The notes under the pieces were generated by a model, which was given only the letters and a program-made list of their open reading frames with translations, had not been told where the DNA came from and did no database searches. A program made the translations under genes and the position numbers. A stretch of DNA of 64,000 bases, taken from the NCBI GenBank assembly GCA_030562195.1, contig CM060200.1, forward strand, positions 34,139,023 to 34,203,022, read 5' to 3'. The DNA comes from Nipponacmea schrenckii (taxonomy: Eukaryota > Mollusca > Gastropoda > Lottiidae). Position 1 is the stretch's first letter; the number at the start of each line of letters is the position of its first letter. This document shows positions 1 to 11,017 of this stretch, piece by piece.

Positions 1-130
1 AATTAAATATGTCATGAGAAATAGATGATTATGATTGGATGATGTTAATATTTCCTCCAAATATGCGATGGTTCCAAATTATAACAATAAACATAGTTTT
101 ATTATTTGTGATATCTAGATAATTTGCTTT

Positions 131-222
131 TATTCATATCTATGTATTTTATTCATATCTATGTATTTTATTTATATCTATGTATTTTATTCATATCTAT
201 GTATTTTATTCATATTTAGACA
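131..222. repeat. 19-bp tandem repeat, about 4.5 copies
   Basis: The unit TTCATATCTATGTATTTTA repeats head to tail with almost no divergence; one copy has TTTATATC instead of TTCATATC. The array is very AT-rich and lies in presumed intron. The sequence on both sides (1-130 and 223-540) has similar AT-rich words but no clear periodicity. No gene is associated. Confidence 0.85.
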
Positions 223-3200
223 AGGTTTCTTTGTTTAATATTCATATCCTACAAATGTTATCGTTATTTTCATGTCTAAATATAGTTGTTTTTATCAATG
301 AAAGACATATCCATTGTTAATATTCATGATATCTACACAACGTTGTTTTTATTTATGATATATAATCAAGGTTATCAATCATTATTGGTAATTATTGTTA
401 TTTATTCATCATATCTTCACAATATTGTTTTCATTCGTATCAATATTCAGACAATTTTGTTAAATATTGTGGTATCTGCATATTATTCTTTGAACTGTAA
501 TTATCTCCACAATTGTGTTTTATAAATAACGATTTAAATTATTTGTTATTTTTCATAATGTGTGCTAACGCAGAAAACAAAAAACGATCCCATAATTTGA
601 ATTAGTGGAGTAAGAGTATAGGAAACAAACCTTATCGGTACTATCTGTATAAAATCTCCCTTTATTTGATAACTAAATGAACGTTAGTTTGGCATGTTGC
701 ATGGGCAGTAATTCATAACAAATAGAAACTGATACAATGCACTTTTGAAAATCTCGCTAAAAATATTTGTCGATCGAAAAGAAGAACATCAAGAAAATCA
801 GGATAGTACATAAATGAATACATTAATGTACATCCTACCGGTTGCTTGCAATGTGAATTCACATCTGAGTATGGTAATACTCCCCTAATAGATCATAAAA
901 CAAAATCATAATTTTAAACCATAAGTGTTAAGGAAACCAAACGTAATATTTCATGACTCTATAAGAGGAAGTGTGAATTACAATGAACGAGATACATCTA
1001 TAATATGTATAATATAGGTAGGTAAACGTTCTATCTAATACTAATTTACATTGGATTTACTCCGAATAATGGCGAATCTATACCATCACTAGACAATCAA
1101 TATCATAATTCTAAACTTGCAGTACACGAGATGATATATAGTCCATTAGGCTACTATCTAGGAATACTATCAAGGAAGTCTGACAGCAAGCCGCTATTGA
1201 ATTAAACACTGCCAACCACTCAGCGTTCAGCCTCAAATTTCCTTGAACCACCAATCTCTGTGTAATACTATCTACAGATTTTTACCCCTCGACATCAAAT
1301 TAGATAATTGGTTATCTGTGAGACTAACACATCTTTGACTAAGAAAAGCTCCGATCTTTACCAATCCTTTGCAACTGATAAGTCGACAAGGAAATGAAGT
1401 ACCTTCTACTTTGGGTTGAGAAGAACAACACTGTTATATTAAAGGCCCTTTACATAAAATTAGTAATCGGGAACTTAAAGTCTTATCGAACAATCAACAT
1501 CATCCTCCAGTCAGACCTTGTTGCTAAGAATGAAGGGAGATTGGTTGTGAGGACGAACGAGATTTAGCAATCCGGGAATCGTACTATAAAAGTCCACTGC
1601 AGAATTCCGTTCTTCGATATTTCAATTGAGATAAACTACATTATTTGTAGAAATGAAAGTCTGAAATATTGACAATTCTGGTATCATAGACCCGTGTAAA
1701 TCATGTCAACATACAACAAAAGAAAAAATCTCTCGGAATGCGCTCAGCTGCAACGTTTACAACAACTACAGTTTTTGAATTGGTGCTTAACAATCTCTAT
1801 TGAAACATAAACTGTTTAACATTTTTGTATTTTGGATAAGAACTGAAATTTAATCGGTTGTACTCTTTTTCAATGCATAAGACTCAAATTTATTGTCACT
1901 AAAGAGAACAATAGTTTAGTTGCGGAAGGTTTAAGGCATTGTATAAAGAATTGGATTTTAAGAGAACATCATCCAAGCCGATAAAAGTTTTTAAATTTCC
2001 TCTGTGACTTCGTGAGAAGATAACCATTTACTCAGCCAATGTGACATTTTGTGCGACTTTTTAAATTTCACCTCACAGGATGTGGCATATTTAAGTTTCA
2101 AGCTTTCTCACTTAATTGTTGCTATTCACAAATTTATATGCGTGATATGCATGCTGAAACATGATTTGGTTAAAAATCAATATATAATAAAAGTGACCTT
2201 AACCTTTGATTGGAAACTATATATTCTATATTTCCAAGGTAGGTTAATAATATCATATTAATATAGTGACATAACAGATACAATTACCGTAGTATCGATA
2301 AGACGAACAAGAATATACCATTTCTTGCGGAAAACAAATGACATGGAAACGGATATTCAACACCAGTCTAATTATTAGACTTTTCACAATCTACTAACAG
2401 TCGTCCAGCATGAATTATTAAATAGATAATTTTCACATTTAAAACATTAACGATTCTTAACAATATTATTTCTATTGTGTAGGAGGTAAATGGACAATAA
2501 TGTAATATACATCAAAATAAAGACTAACACATTATATTTATATTTAAATTAACTTTTCCACATAATGAAGTGATTCGAATGGTGCTTTTTGCAAAATCAA
2601 TTATGTCTTATACTATGCAAAGTCCCAGGCTGACGAATTGTCATCATGTATTCGCTGTGCTACCACTATGACATGCATGAGAATAAATCACGTCCGAAAA
2701 ATTATTTTCTACTCAACCCTTTTGAATAATATCAGTGAAGGCTCACCAATGTAGGACAGGTGCTCAAGAACCAATATCTCCTTCATGTGTTTATATCAAA
2801 CATATGGATGTTATAAAAATAAGATACGGTAGCGCTTCTAAATAATACACAAATAAATACCAGAACCAATGTCGAGAATCTAAAACAGAAAGGTGAGCCT
2901 TATCTTTCAATAAAAGGGACGCTTGTTTCGGTAATGGAACCAAACGTTCAATATTTGTATGTTGTGGTAGCAATATGATTTTCGTAATAGCTATGACACC
3001 TACCCAAATCAATTACATATCCTCTGAAGTATATTATTTGTGTACTCATGGATACAATTACATAATCTGTACATAATGCCTGTTTAAAGTAGGATAGTTT
3101 GGTCCAGATGTATACTTGAGTTATGCATAGGTCACAAAAGCTTTTTCTGGACACACCTTTGCATGTTCTCTCTAAAATCTGACTTCATAGCAATGTTCTG

Positions 3201-3345
3201 GTCGATTCAAATAGATCACCGTGTCCTATGAGCTATCGATTGATATATTCAAGTCCATCTTCCATTAACTATGTCTGGAAAAGGCACATGTTTTCAAACG
3301 AATGTCAAGATTTCTGATTGAAGTGCGATCAGTTTAAACAAACTG
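223..3345. other. No recognised feature (presumed intron)
   Basis: This is AT-rich sequence with scattered short open frames of 60-80 codons whose amino-acid make-up is what random AT-rich DNA gives. I see no domain, no long repeat and no RNA gene. Confidence 0.6.
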
Positions 3346-3385
3346 TGACGTCAGAACCGACACGGTCGTACTTCCGGTAATGGCG
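3346..3385 (+). promoter_or_regulatory. Promoter-like CRE + ETS + YY1-type site cluster
   Basis: A consensus CRE (TGACGTCA, 3346-3353) is followed within 20 bases by an ETS-type site (ACTTCCGGT, 3370-3378) that runs into AATGGCG (3379-3385), a YY1-like motif. The 40 bases contain several CpGs in an otherwise AT-rich, CpG-poor background. This grouping is common in animal housekeeping promoters. No open frame follows: the ATG at 3380 reaches a stop after five more codons. It could be a promoter with a non-coding first exon, an intronic enhancer, or chance. Confidence 0.3.
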
Positions 3386-3770
3386 TCTAAGACTCATTGA
3401 GAATAAACAAAAGGATGGCAACATTAATATTGAACTCAAATTTATTCTCTTGGTGATCAAAGATAGTTGATTGATTACGTTAGATAAATAGAGAACTCAT
3501 TCGACCCCGAATAAACCTTCAAACGGTATCGATAAGCAAGTCTGAATAAATTCGCAGAAGGCCTTTGCTCCTTAAAAATAGGAATAAAACTGCCTATTCA
3601 ATCTTTTGACAGTGCTAGCTCATAACCACTGTCAGCAGAAAAACTTCTGTACAGTGTACATAGACGTATACAAATTGTTTCGGTTTATCAAGGTGCTTTC
3701 AGTAAAGAAACAAGAGAGAAATCATATTGTAGCCTAAATAAAGAAATAAACATTCGAAATTTTTTTTATT

Positions 3771-3850
3771 CCGTGGTGTAGCTCAGTGGAACTGCGAAAC
3801 AGTTCTTTTGAATAGTAGACTTAATACAGAAAGCGATTGGATTAATATCC
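3771..3850 (+). repeat. tRNA-like fragment (A-box), possible SINE head or tRNA relic
   Basis: TGGTGTAGCTCAGTGG (3774-3789) is a good match to a tRNA D-arm/A-box. About 50 bases on, GGATTAATATCC (3839-3850) is a degraded candidate for a B-box. GAACTG (3788-3793) and CAGTTC (3799-3804) form a short hairpin just after the A-box. The order and spacing suit a decayed tRNA-derived element, but the T-arm is too poor for a working tRNA. No SINE tail like those elsewhere in the window follows. Confidence 0.3.
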
Positions 3851-6800
3851 TTCGTTATAACCATGAAATGCGAACACCATTAGAGTGATTTCTAATAAAA
3901 CAACTTCTATTTGGCGAGATTGAAATCATATTTACTAAGTAGTTAGGGTTTCCATATGATGATCGTCATAAATGGAAAGAATAATTTGACTAGTTTATAA
4001 AATGAAAGGAAGCAAATTAAGAGAATATTGAAAAAAGATCATAAAAGCGAGACTATGTTGGTTTTATAAGTCAGACATAATTCCAACCTTATACTTATAC
4101 TTCAAATTGTAAAAATAACTGGGCTATTCATTAACATTATATTGTGTTACAGCACTTTGGTAAATTTTTAATCTCTGATTTTAGTTTGTATCAATGAGCT
4201 TTGTATTAAAGATCTTAAGGCTTTACCTATTCAATGCAGACCCAACAGGGTTTTAAAACTAAATTTAACCAGAAACGGATCGACGATCATTTTAAGGATA
4301 CCGAATGGTCCGTCTATGTCTTAACATTTTCCAGTGGTAAAACCATTGCTGTCAGTTTGATAAATTTCTTGTAATTTGTTCTGCATTATCATTTATAGCT
4401 GTAGCAGTATTTTAGCCTTTTTCTTTTTTCACAAGTTGTTCCCAGAATCTTGATATCACTGAGTTAGTAATACAATTTGGTAGTTTATTTGGTCCTATCG
4501 CCATTGTCGTTTTGGTACTTATAGCAATGGATTTATCATCATCCATCTTTATTGAAGCTAATAATTCATTGTAGATTTGTTAAAAGTGATTGAAAGCCTA
4601 CATTATAGCAGCATTATCGTCATTGTCGCTTTGGCACGTCATCGAATTGTTGTTTCAAATTAAACAAATTAATCGATACATAATTTTTATAATGAAAAAA
4701 TCATAAGTCATTAATTGTAAATATATCAACAAAAATTATAAGACTGATTTGTTTATCTGAAAAACACCTGCCAGAAAAAATTAAGTCGTGCCTTCAATTC
4801 CAGCTCTAATAATTAATGGATGAAATAAATTCTTGATCACGGAAATATTGACAGTGTTTCGACTTGTGGAATAATGAGTTACTCTCACGTCATTCTAATT
4901 ACTACCATAGTAGACAGTCACATCTTGTTTCACATAAAGAGCTTATATATCTCGGTTGAGATCCTCTAGCTAAATATAAAACTTTCTTGCCACTGGACCT
5001 TCAAACATCTAGCACCATTTCAATTTCTCGTCTCGTCATTTGTATCTCATCGAAGTTTAATAGTATTTTCGATGGTTAAGTCATAATCGGGTCACATGTT
5101 CCCAGATTACAGAAACCATTACTTTATTTCCAACGAGCATAGTTTTACATTGTCATTTGCTGGGCTTTACCCAAAAGTCTTACGTTGAGAAATGAAAAAT
5201 AAAATAGAATAACACAGCTGTCGAGCTCAGTTGTAAATTCTATTAATCATTTAACAATTGAATTAAGGTGACAGGAGATTGAGTAGTCGCCATTTATTTA
5301 ACAAACTAACCCAGATTTGAACAAAAGCAAATCGTTAATCCAGAGTTCAACCTTCATCTAATATTATTGTAATGTCTCAAAATACCCGACACTGATAGTT
5401 ATGCAAATTTTCGTCATTTATCGTGAGATGTAGTCTGGTGGGTGATTTTGTCTGGCAATTAAATATGCCGGCGGCGGTAATGATGTGTCATAAATAGCCA
5501 TTATAAGAAATATTTAGTTAGAATTTTGATATTAATATAATTATTAAGAAGAGAATCATGGAGCTGTGATGCTTCTCAAAGAATGAATATTACTGATGCA
5601 GATGTAGGCAGAGAGTTACAGAATGAGAACAACGCCTAAAACATTGTAAATATAATCCTGTGCCAATTCGAAGAAGTTGTCGTCCGCAAGTCAATGAATG
5701 CACCATCAAAAAACATTTTGAGGATAATGACAAAGCTACATTCGATCGCGATTTTGAAAATGATGTGCTGTTTCTTATAATAATTCTACAAATAAGATGG
5801 ACAGACGCCATTCAAGGACGTATCATCTGACACACATCACATTCCTTTTTGTCCTGAAGCTCCCGAAAAACCTAATTGAAAATTAAAAAATATACGGAAA
5901 TTTTCAAGGCTTTTGATGTGTGTATTGTATTGAAAGAATATGTGAACAACAAAATAGCCGCGATCAATAAGTTAAACTAAAGCTACTCCATTATTCATAT
6001 TCCTCTGATGGCAAAGTGACAAATAATTAGTGGAAAGGTTATCGGCTAGTTTACAGTAGCCAAGTCTTGTCAACATGAATAAAGCTCATATTATTATCTG
6101 ACCATATACTCATTTACAGGATCAATGTGTATTAAATATCAGATGTCCTTAATGTCCTTCAAAGTTATCTTGTATGTTATATTCTGGAACAGAAAGAAGG
6201 TATTTGATCTTTTCAAGAGTCTCTAAAAGATTCTTGATTGCTGATCAACTTTTTTTTATGGTGAAATCCCCATTGAGAGCATTCACATACACTATAATGT
6301 ATATGAATAAGCTAAGCCTTATAATATGCATTGACATTGAATTTTAAAAAAATCACTACATGGTGACGTAGAACTTTGAAACCGTATTCAAAGAAAATAG
6401 CAATGTTTACATTCATAAGCTTATCGTTGTGACTAGGATTTGAGCGTGGGAATAAAAAAATCGAAGAAAGAACACTATAATTTAGAGTAGATGAAGATTA
6501 TAAGAAATCACCAAGTTAGCAAAAGCAATATATAATTTCTGCCTTTCCCCTATCTCTATTATCTTTTATTTCATTCTGACCCACATTAATTGCAGCCAAC
6601 TCAAAATGCCAAAGGGTGTCAATAGAATATTTCCCATCAAAGCTACCAGTTACATTTTAAAAATAGGATTTCGATCGATATTTCACACAAACTGAAGTCA
6701 AGCTGTTTTTATTTTCTCCACATCTTGACAAAAACTGAGACAGAAGTGAAATATTATATATATAGAATTGGCCAGTCTCGGAAACTGAAAGACATTGATC

Positions 6801-7090
6801 GATGATTAAGAAAATGATGTATTCCGCTATGATCATGTCCTTGTGGCTTTTTTGTGGCGTTTGAGAAAGGGGAAGCAAAGGATTTTGACCAAACTGTTAG
6901 CACACTAATATACTCTGTCCATATGAAAACACACCACTCACGAAATCTGGAATAACTCCACGGGTTGATAAGTGAAGTATATACTTATGATGCTTTTGAG
7001 ATAATGAAAGATTTAAGAAGACATGTAAACATCATTAAATTTTATTCACGATAATGTTAATGCGCGAGCAAGACTTAACTGGTGTAGGGA
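3851..7090. other. No recognised feature (presumed intron)
   Basis: This is AT-rich sequence without convincing coding, tandem or inverted repeats. A stretch at about 5580-5820 has two overlapping open frames, one on each strand, with a somewhat richer codon mix, but neither matches a family I recognise. Confidence 0.55.
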
Positions 7091-7094
7091 AAAG

Positions 7095-7745
7095 TCAATA
7101 ACGAGTGTGACCGCCATTTGCATTGACACATGAGGTGCATCGTCGTCGCATAGAGTTGATCAGTCTCTGGATAGTGTTCTGAGGGATAGCATTCCACTCC
7201 TGAACAAGGGCAACCTCAAGTTCTCGGATGTTGTCTATCTGGCGTCGACGTGGAAGACGTCGTCCAATTTCACCCCACAAATGCTCGATAGGGGAGAGGT
7301 CGGGTGACAGAGCTGGCCACTGAAGCATGGGGATGTTCTGCTGTGCAGGGTACTGCATGGACACCCTTACAGTGTGTGCCCTAGCGTTATCCACTGTAGA
7401 CGCTGGTTTCGGTGACTATCCGTCAATATGGGGCCGAAATAAGGACGTCGTGCACGCAGGCCTACAGCTAGCAGACGGTTCCTTACGGGTGAATGAATCC
7501 ACATCGTCCTTGGACTTGAGCAGCCGTTCTAGTCGCTTGTAGTGTTCGGTCTCGGACATGATCCAGCGCGATCTGTGGGTCCTGGCGTGCCGTTGTCACA
7601 CGTTGTTGACCCGTCCCGAGTGCTCCCCGTTTGCAGAAACCTTTGATGGAGTCTTGCGATCGTTTTTGTGCGCAGTGTAGTCGTCTGGCAACTTTTGAAG
7701 CATGCCGATGGCTCGTTCCCGTTCAGGGGCTGTAAGTCGCGGTAT
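7095..7745 (-). pseudogene. Decayed Tc1/mariner (DD34E) transposase
   Basis: This is a relic of a cut-and-paste transposase. The N-terminus starts at 7743-7745, where ATA stands in place of ATG and is followed by PRLTAPERERAIGMLQ. A helix-turn-helix piece, TIARLHQRFLQTGSTRD, lies in a second frame, and TTARQDPQIALDHVRDRT in a third. RRPYFGPILT then follows. The sequence next jumps to DNARAHT and, after exactly 34 residues, the catalytic E of SPDLSPIEHLW. A C-terminal open frame runs to a stop at 7095-7097. The segment that should carry the first catalytic Asp (TDE-type), roughly 90-110 residues, is missing at about 7395-7410. With this deletion, the lost start codon and several frameshifts it cannot make a transposase. 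I found no convincing terminal inverted repeats. It lies antisense to the window and in the same direction as the channel gene. Confidence 0.92.
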
Positions 7746-8381
7746 ATTGTCGGCGTTTCACAAGTGTCAGTGAAGAAGTGAAATTTTATTCGAATTCAAA
7801 TGCTTTTAAAGGTAACGTGTGCGCAATCCAGAGTGAAATTCATTTTTTCCCGTGGTGTGCGTGCAAAATGTTGCGTTGTTTTGTGAAAACTTGCCTAGCG
7901 TTACAGTTAACATGAAATTCTCGCATTTATTGCACCTGGCATGTCGTGTTGTTGTTGTATAAAAATTATATTGACGTTCATTTGAACTTAAATATTGACT
8001 TTTTCATGTGTACTCAGTATATGTTGCTTTACCTTAGTGGAGTTTTAGACTATTATAGTCAATTCCGATACGATCACTTATTCGGCCAAAATGTCAGGAG
8101 AATGTTAATAACAACTGTGAAAAAAAAACCCGAAAAAAACCCCCAAAAAACAGTGGCCTTTTGCTATTTTACTTTGCAAACCTTTCGTCGTATTTCATTG
8201 TTGAAAAGTGAAACTGTTAACCTTAATAGCTGTTGAAACAAATATTAAGACGTCAATCTCTTACGTGTACATGTATAACGCCAACCTGTCAATTGTTACG
8301 CAAATTTAGTTCTTGAAGAGTGACAATCATTAAAATTAATGAGCGATGGTGACAGGCATAACAAGACACCAAGCAATGACA

Positions 8382-8557
8382 CTTTATTTGACTCTATAGT
8401 TGTCAGCCAGATATGCTCCTAATATTGAGCTATGTTCAAAAGTGACTACCTATAACAAGATGTTAAAATTAAATTTCTGAACAAAATATACCGTGATTCC
8501 GTGAACATAGCTCAATATAAGAAGTATACCCTGCTGACCCCTATAGTCAAATAAAAG
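8382..8557. mobile_element. Foldback miniature element (MITE-like), 176 bp
   Basis: The left arm (8382-8438) and the right arm (about 8502-8557) are imperfect inverted repeats of about 57 bases around a 63-base centre. Both arms read TTTATTTGACT near the outer edge and ATATTGAGCTATGTTCA at the inner edge. There is no coding capacity. Target-site duplication is not clear. The RNA would form a long hairpin on either strand. Confidence 0.75.
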
Positions 8558-8814
8558 TTTATTCATAAATCAAAGGGAAAGGCACATTATATAAATAATA
8601 GTTATATTATATTTGACCGTGATAAAACATTTCTTTTAAAAACGATTCAGACAAGAAACAGATCACCCAAAGGGTCTTTGGATCTGCAGTAGTAACCTAT
8701 ATTATAACGTGTGGTCAACTAAATTATACCGTCCTTTAGATAGAGGGGTGGAAACTACTATCTCGTAGTTCCGGGAAAGCACGGGCCTAGGAATCAGACC
8801 TAATTTTTATTTCC

Positions 8815-8915
8815 TCGCACCGATCGGGATTCGAACCCACGGCACCTAGTCGCCTAGCAGACATTTAGTACAGGCACCTATGGTTCGTTTGAGTACCACA
8901 ATCGCGAGTGAAAGA
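8815..8915 (-). repeat. tRNA-derived SINE head
   Basis: Read on the minus strand, GGGTTCGAATCCC (8826-8838) is a perfect tRNA T-loop/B-box. It is preceded by an anticodon-arm-like stretch (TCTGCTAGGCGACTAGGTGCC), and TGGTACTCAAACG sits about where a degraded A-box should be. Downstream on the minus strand the sequence runs into about 120 bases of unique-looking tail (to about 8690). The acceptor stem does not close, so a functional tRNA gene is unlikely. This head differs from that of the SINE at 54962-55264. Confidence 0.5.
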
Positions 8916-11002
8916 TATTTTAGTGTCATAAATTTCGCTGTCAACTAGCATTGACGTCGAAAACTGCCCCTCAGTTACTGAAGCCTTGAATGATCCTTCA
9001 AATTTAAATGACCTGTGCAGAATTAATAATAAAATTTCGGCTCTAGACTTGTCATCTTATCAAGTTATCCGGAAAGGCGTTTGTGACTAATGGATTGTCT
9101 CGGTCTTGTACAGTGAAGAAAAATAGGTAGACTATGTAAGTGAGTAAGTTTCGGCTAAAGTTGTGCTAAATCAATTCAGAAAATCTAATAAATAATTCAT
9201 ATAATTGACTGTCTTGATAATGGACTAAGTTTACAAGAGTCTAAAACTGTCATATTATCTCACCTGTCTTTCTGACTTATAAATGTTTGAAAATTCCTTG
9301 GTTTTTAACGTTACATTTGACATTTCCACGTGAGAAGTTACGTTCCCTGCGTTCTATTAATATATCTCTTTATATCTCTTGCGTTCTGTTGTTTCTGTTG
9401 AATTGACTATTTTAGGCGTCTGTATTTTTCAAATCTGTAAAATTAAGCTTGACGTGCACTCACAGAAGAAACTTAACTGCTCTTACTACCAGAGTAAAAC
9501 AATAATTGAACACTGCACAGTCCGATTATCTAGGTAAATGGAACTCACCATGTTGGATAATTAATAAGAAACCAGATATACTATTTCCACGCATGGAAAA
9601 ATTTTCCGGATGCCATTACAACCGGCTGATTTTTATTTCCGGTTTAATGACATTTCATTCCAGATGGTTTACTTTTCTAGGAAAGGGGGTTTGATAAAGT
9701 AGCATTAAGATACTTTTTTCTTCGCCAATAATTATAGTGAAAAATTGAAAAGTCATATAACAAGAAACTTCTTCTTTTAAAACAAATGGTCAACAATCAC
9801 GTTCTTAATTGGACTAGAATAATAATGCGATTTTTGAATCCCATTGAAGTAATTTATGAGTACCTATAGTGGCAAAGTTCATGTTCTAATAATGTTAAAA
9901 TGTGATTCAGTCATTTTGATGTTGGAACATTAATAAATCACAATGGTCTCTGAAGTCAGTAATGAGAAAATGTATCTGACCAACTGCAAACACTGCATTG
10001 ATTTAATGATGCTTATAACGAACGAGTTGTGCGTGTGGTTGTCATATTAATACTGACCAGTGTCCACTTTACGATCGATTGTTATATTTGTTCAAAGTAG
10101 TTGGATTTCATTACAAGAAGGTAATTTCACGTCAAATGCCATCACACTATTAAGCTGGTTCAGCGATTATGACTTTTTTTCAAAGTAATAGCGTGTAGTT
10201 TTACTACAATGAGGTTGTAATATAAGATAAAACATGTTCTGAATGAGTTAATTTTGACATTCAAATGTATAGCAGTAAGAATAATTATTTAAAAGCCGCG
10301 TTTTGGAATACAATATTAAATCCCCTTGCATGCAATCAATGTAACAGTTAGTTCTGCAACGATACGTAATATTCCTTAGAAGGATAAAATATCGCCAGAC
10401 ATTAAAGGCAATAATGACGGAAAACTAAATTGACTTAAAACAAACCTATTTTGTGAACAATGATGAGCGTCAAATTGCACTAAATGTCCACATTGGGTAG
10501 TTTACCAAGAAACACTATCTTATTGGTCATAATTACTTTCACACTTGTTTTTCATCTAAAGCAGAATAATAAAATAACATATGAGTTAATTAATCATTTG
10601 GCTTATCCGACCACACTAACTTTACAAAAAATTGTGTTCAAACGAAATGTATTAACATTTAACTTTCATCACAGGAGCAGGAAAAAATCTGTAACTACTT
10701 GTCATCACGCAATCTCGAACTGGTTCAAAGAATAATGACTTAGACTTTCATTGATTGCAATTTGCTCCCTCATCAGTCTACTAGATTGTTGCCAATTTGA
10801 TTGAAACTTTCTTCTCTTGTTGACAGTACAATTGAATCTATCAAAGTCTATTCGTCGTACGTGAATTTCATTATTAAGATCATTGAAAGACCTAGTGAGT
10901 CCGAGACAACAGTACTAATTGTTTAATGTAAGATTATCAGGGTAACAACAGTGAGATCCGAGGCAAGAAATTATAAAGATTAAGAGTCTTACTGATAAAA
11001 AC
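8916..11002. other. No recognised feature (presumed intron)
   Basis: This is AT-rich sequence with no gene or clear repeat. Short open frames, including one at 10484-10735, look like chance. Confidence 0.55.
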
Positions 11003-11017
11003 CTTTAATTCTGATTT

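Noticed and set aside
5590..5811. Overlapping frames on both strands, considered as a transposase relic
   Set aside because: Neither frame shows catalytic motifs of a transposase family known to me; the composition alone is weak evidence.
7020..7900. Terminal inverted repeats for the Tc1 relic
   Set aside because: GAATAAAATTT occurs near both ends but in the same orientation; no convincing inverted pair was found.
8815..8915. Functional tRNA gene on the minus strand
   Set aside because: The T-arm is perfect, but the acceptor stem does not pair and the A-box is poor; a SINE head is more likely.
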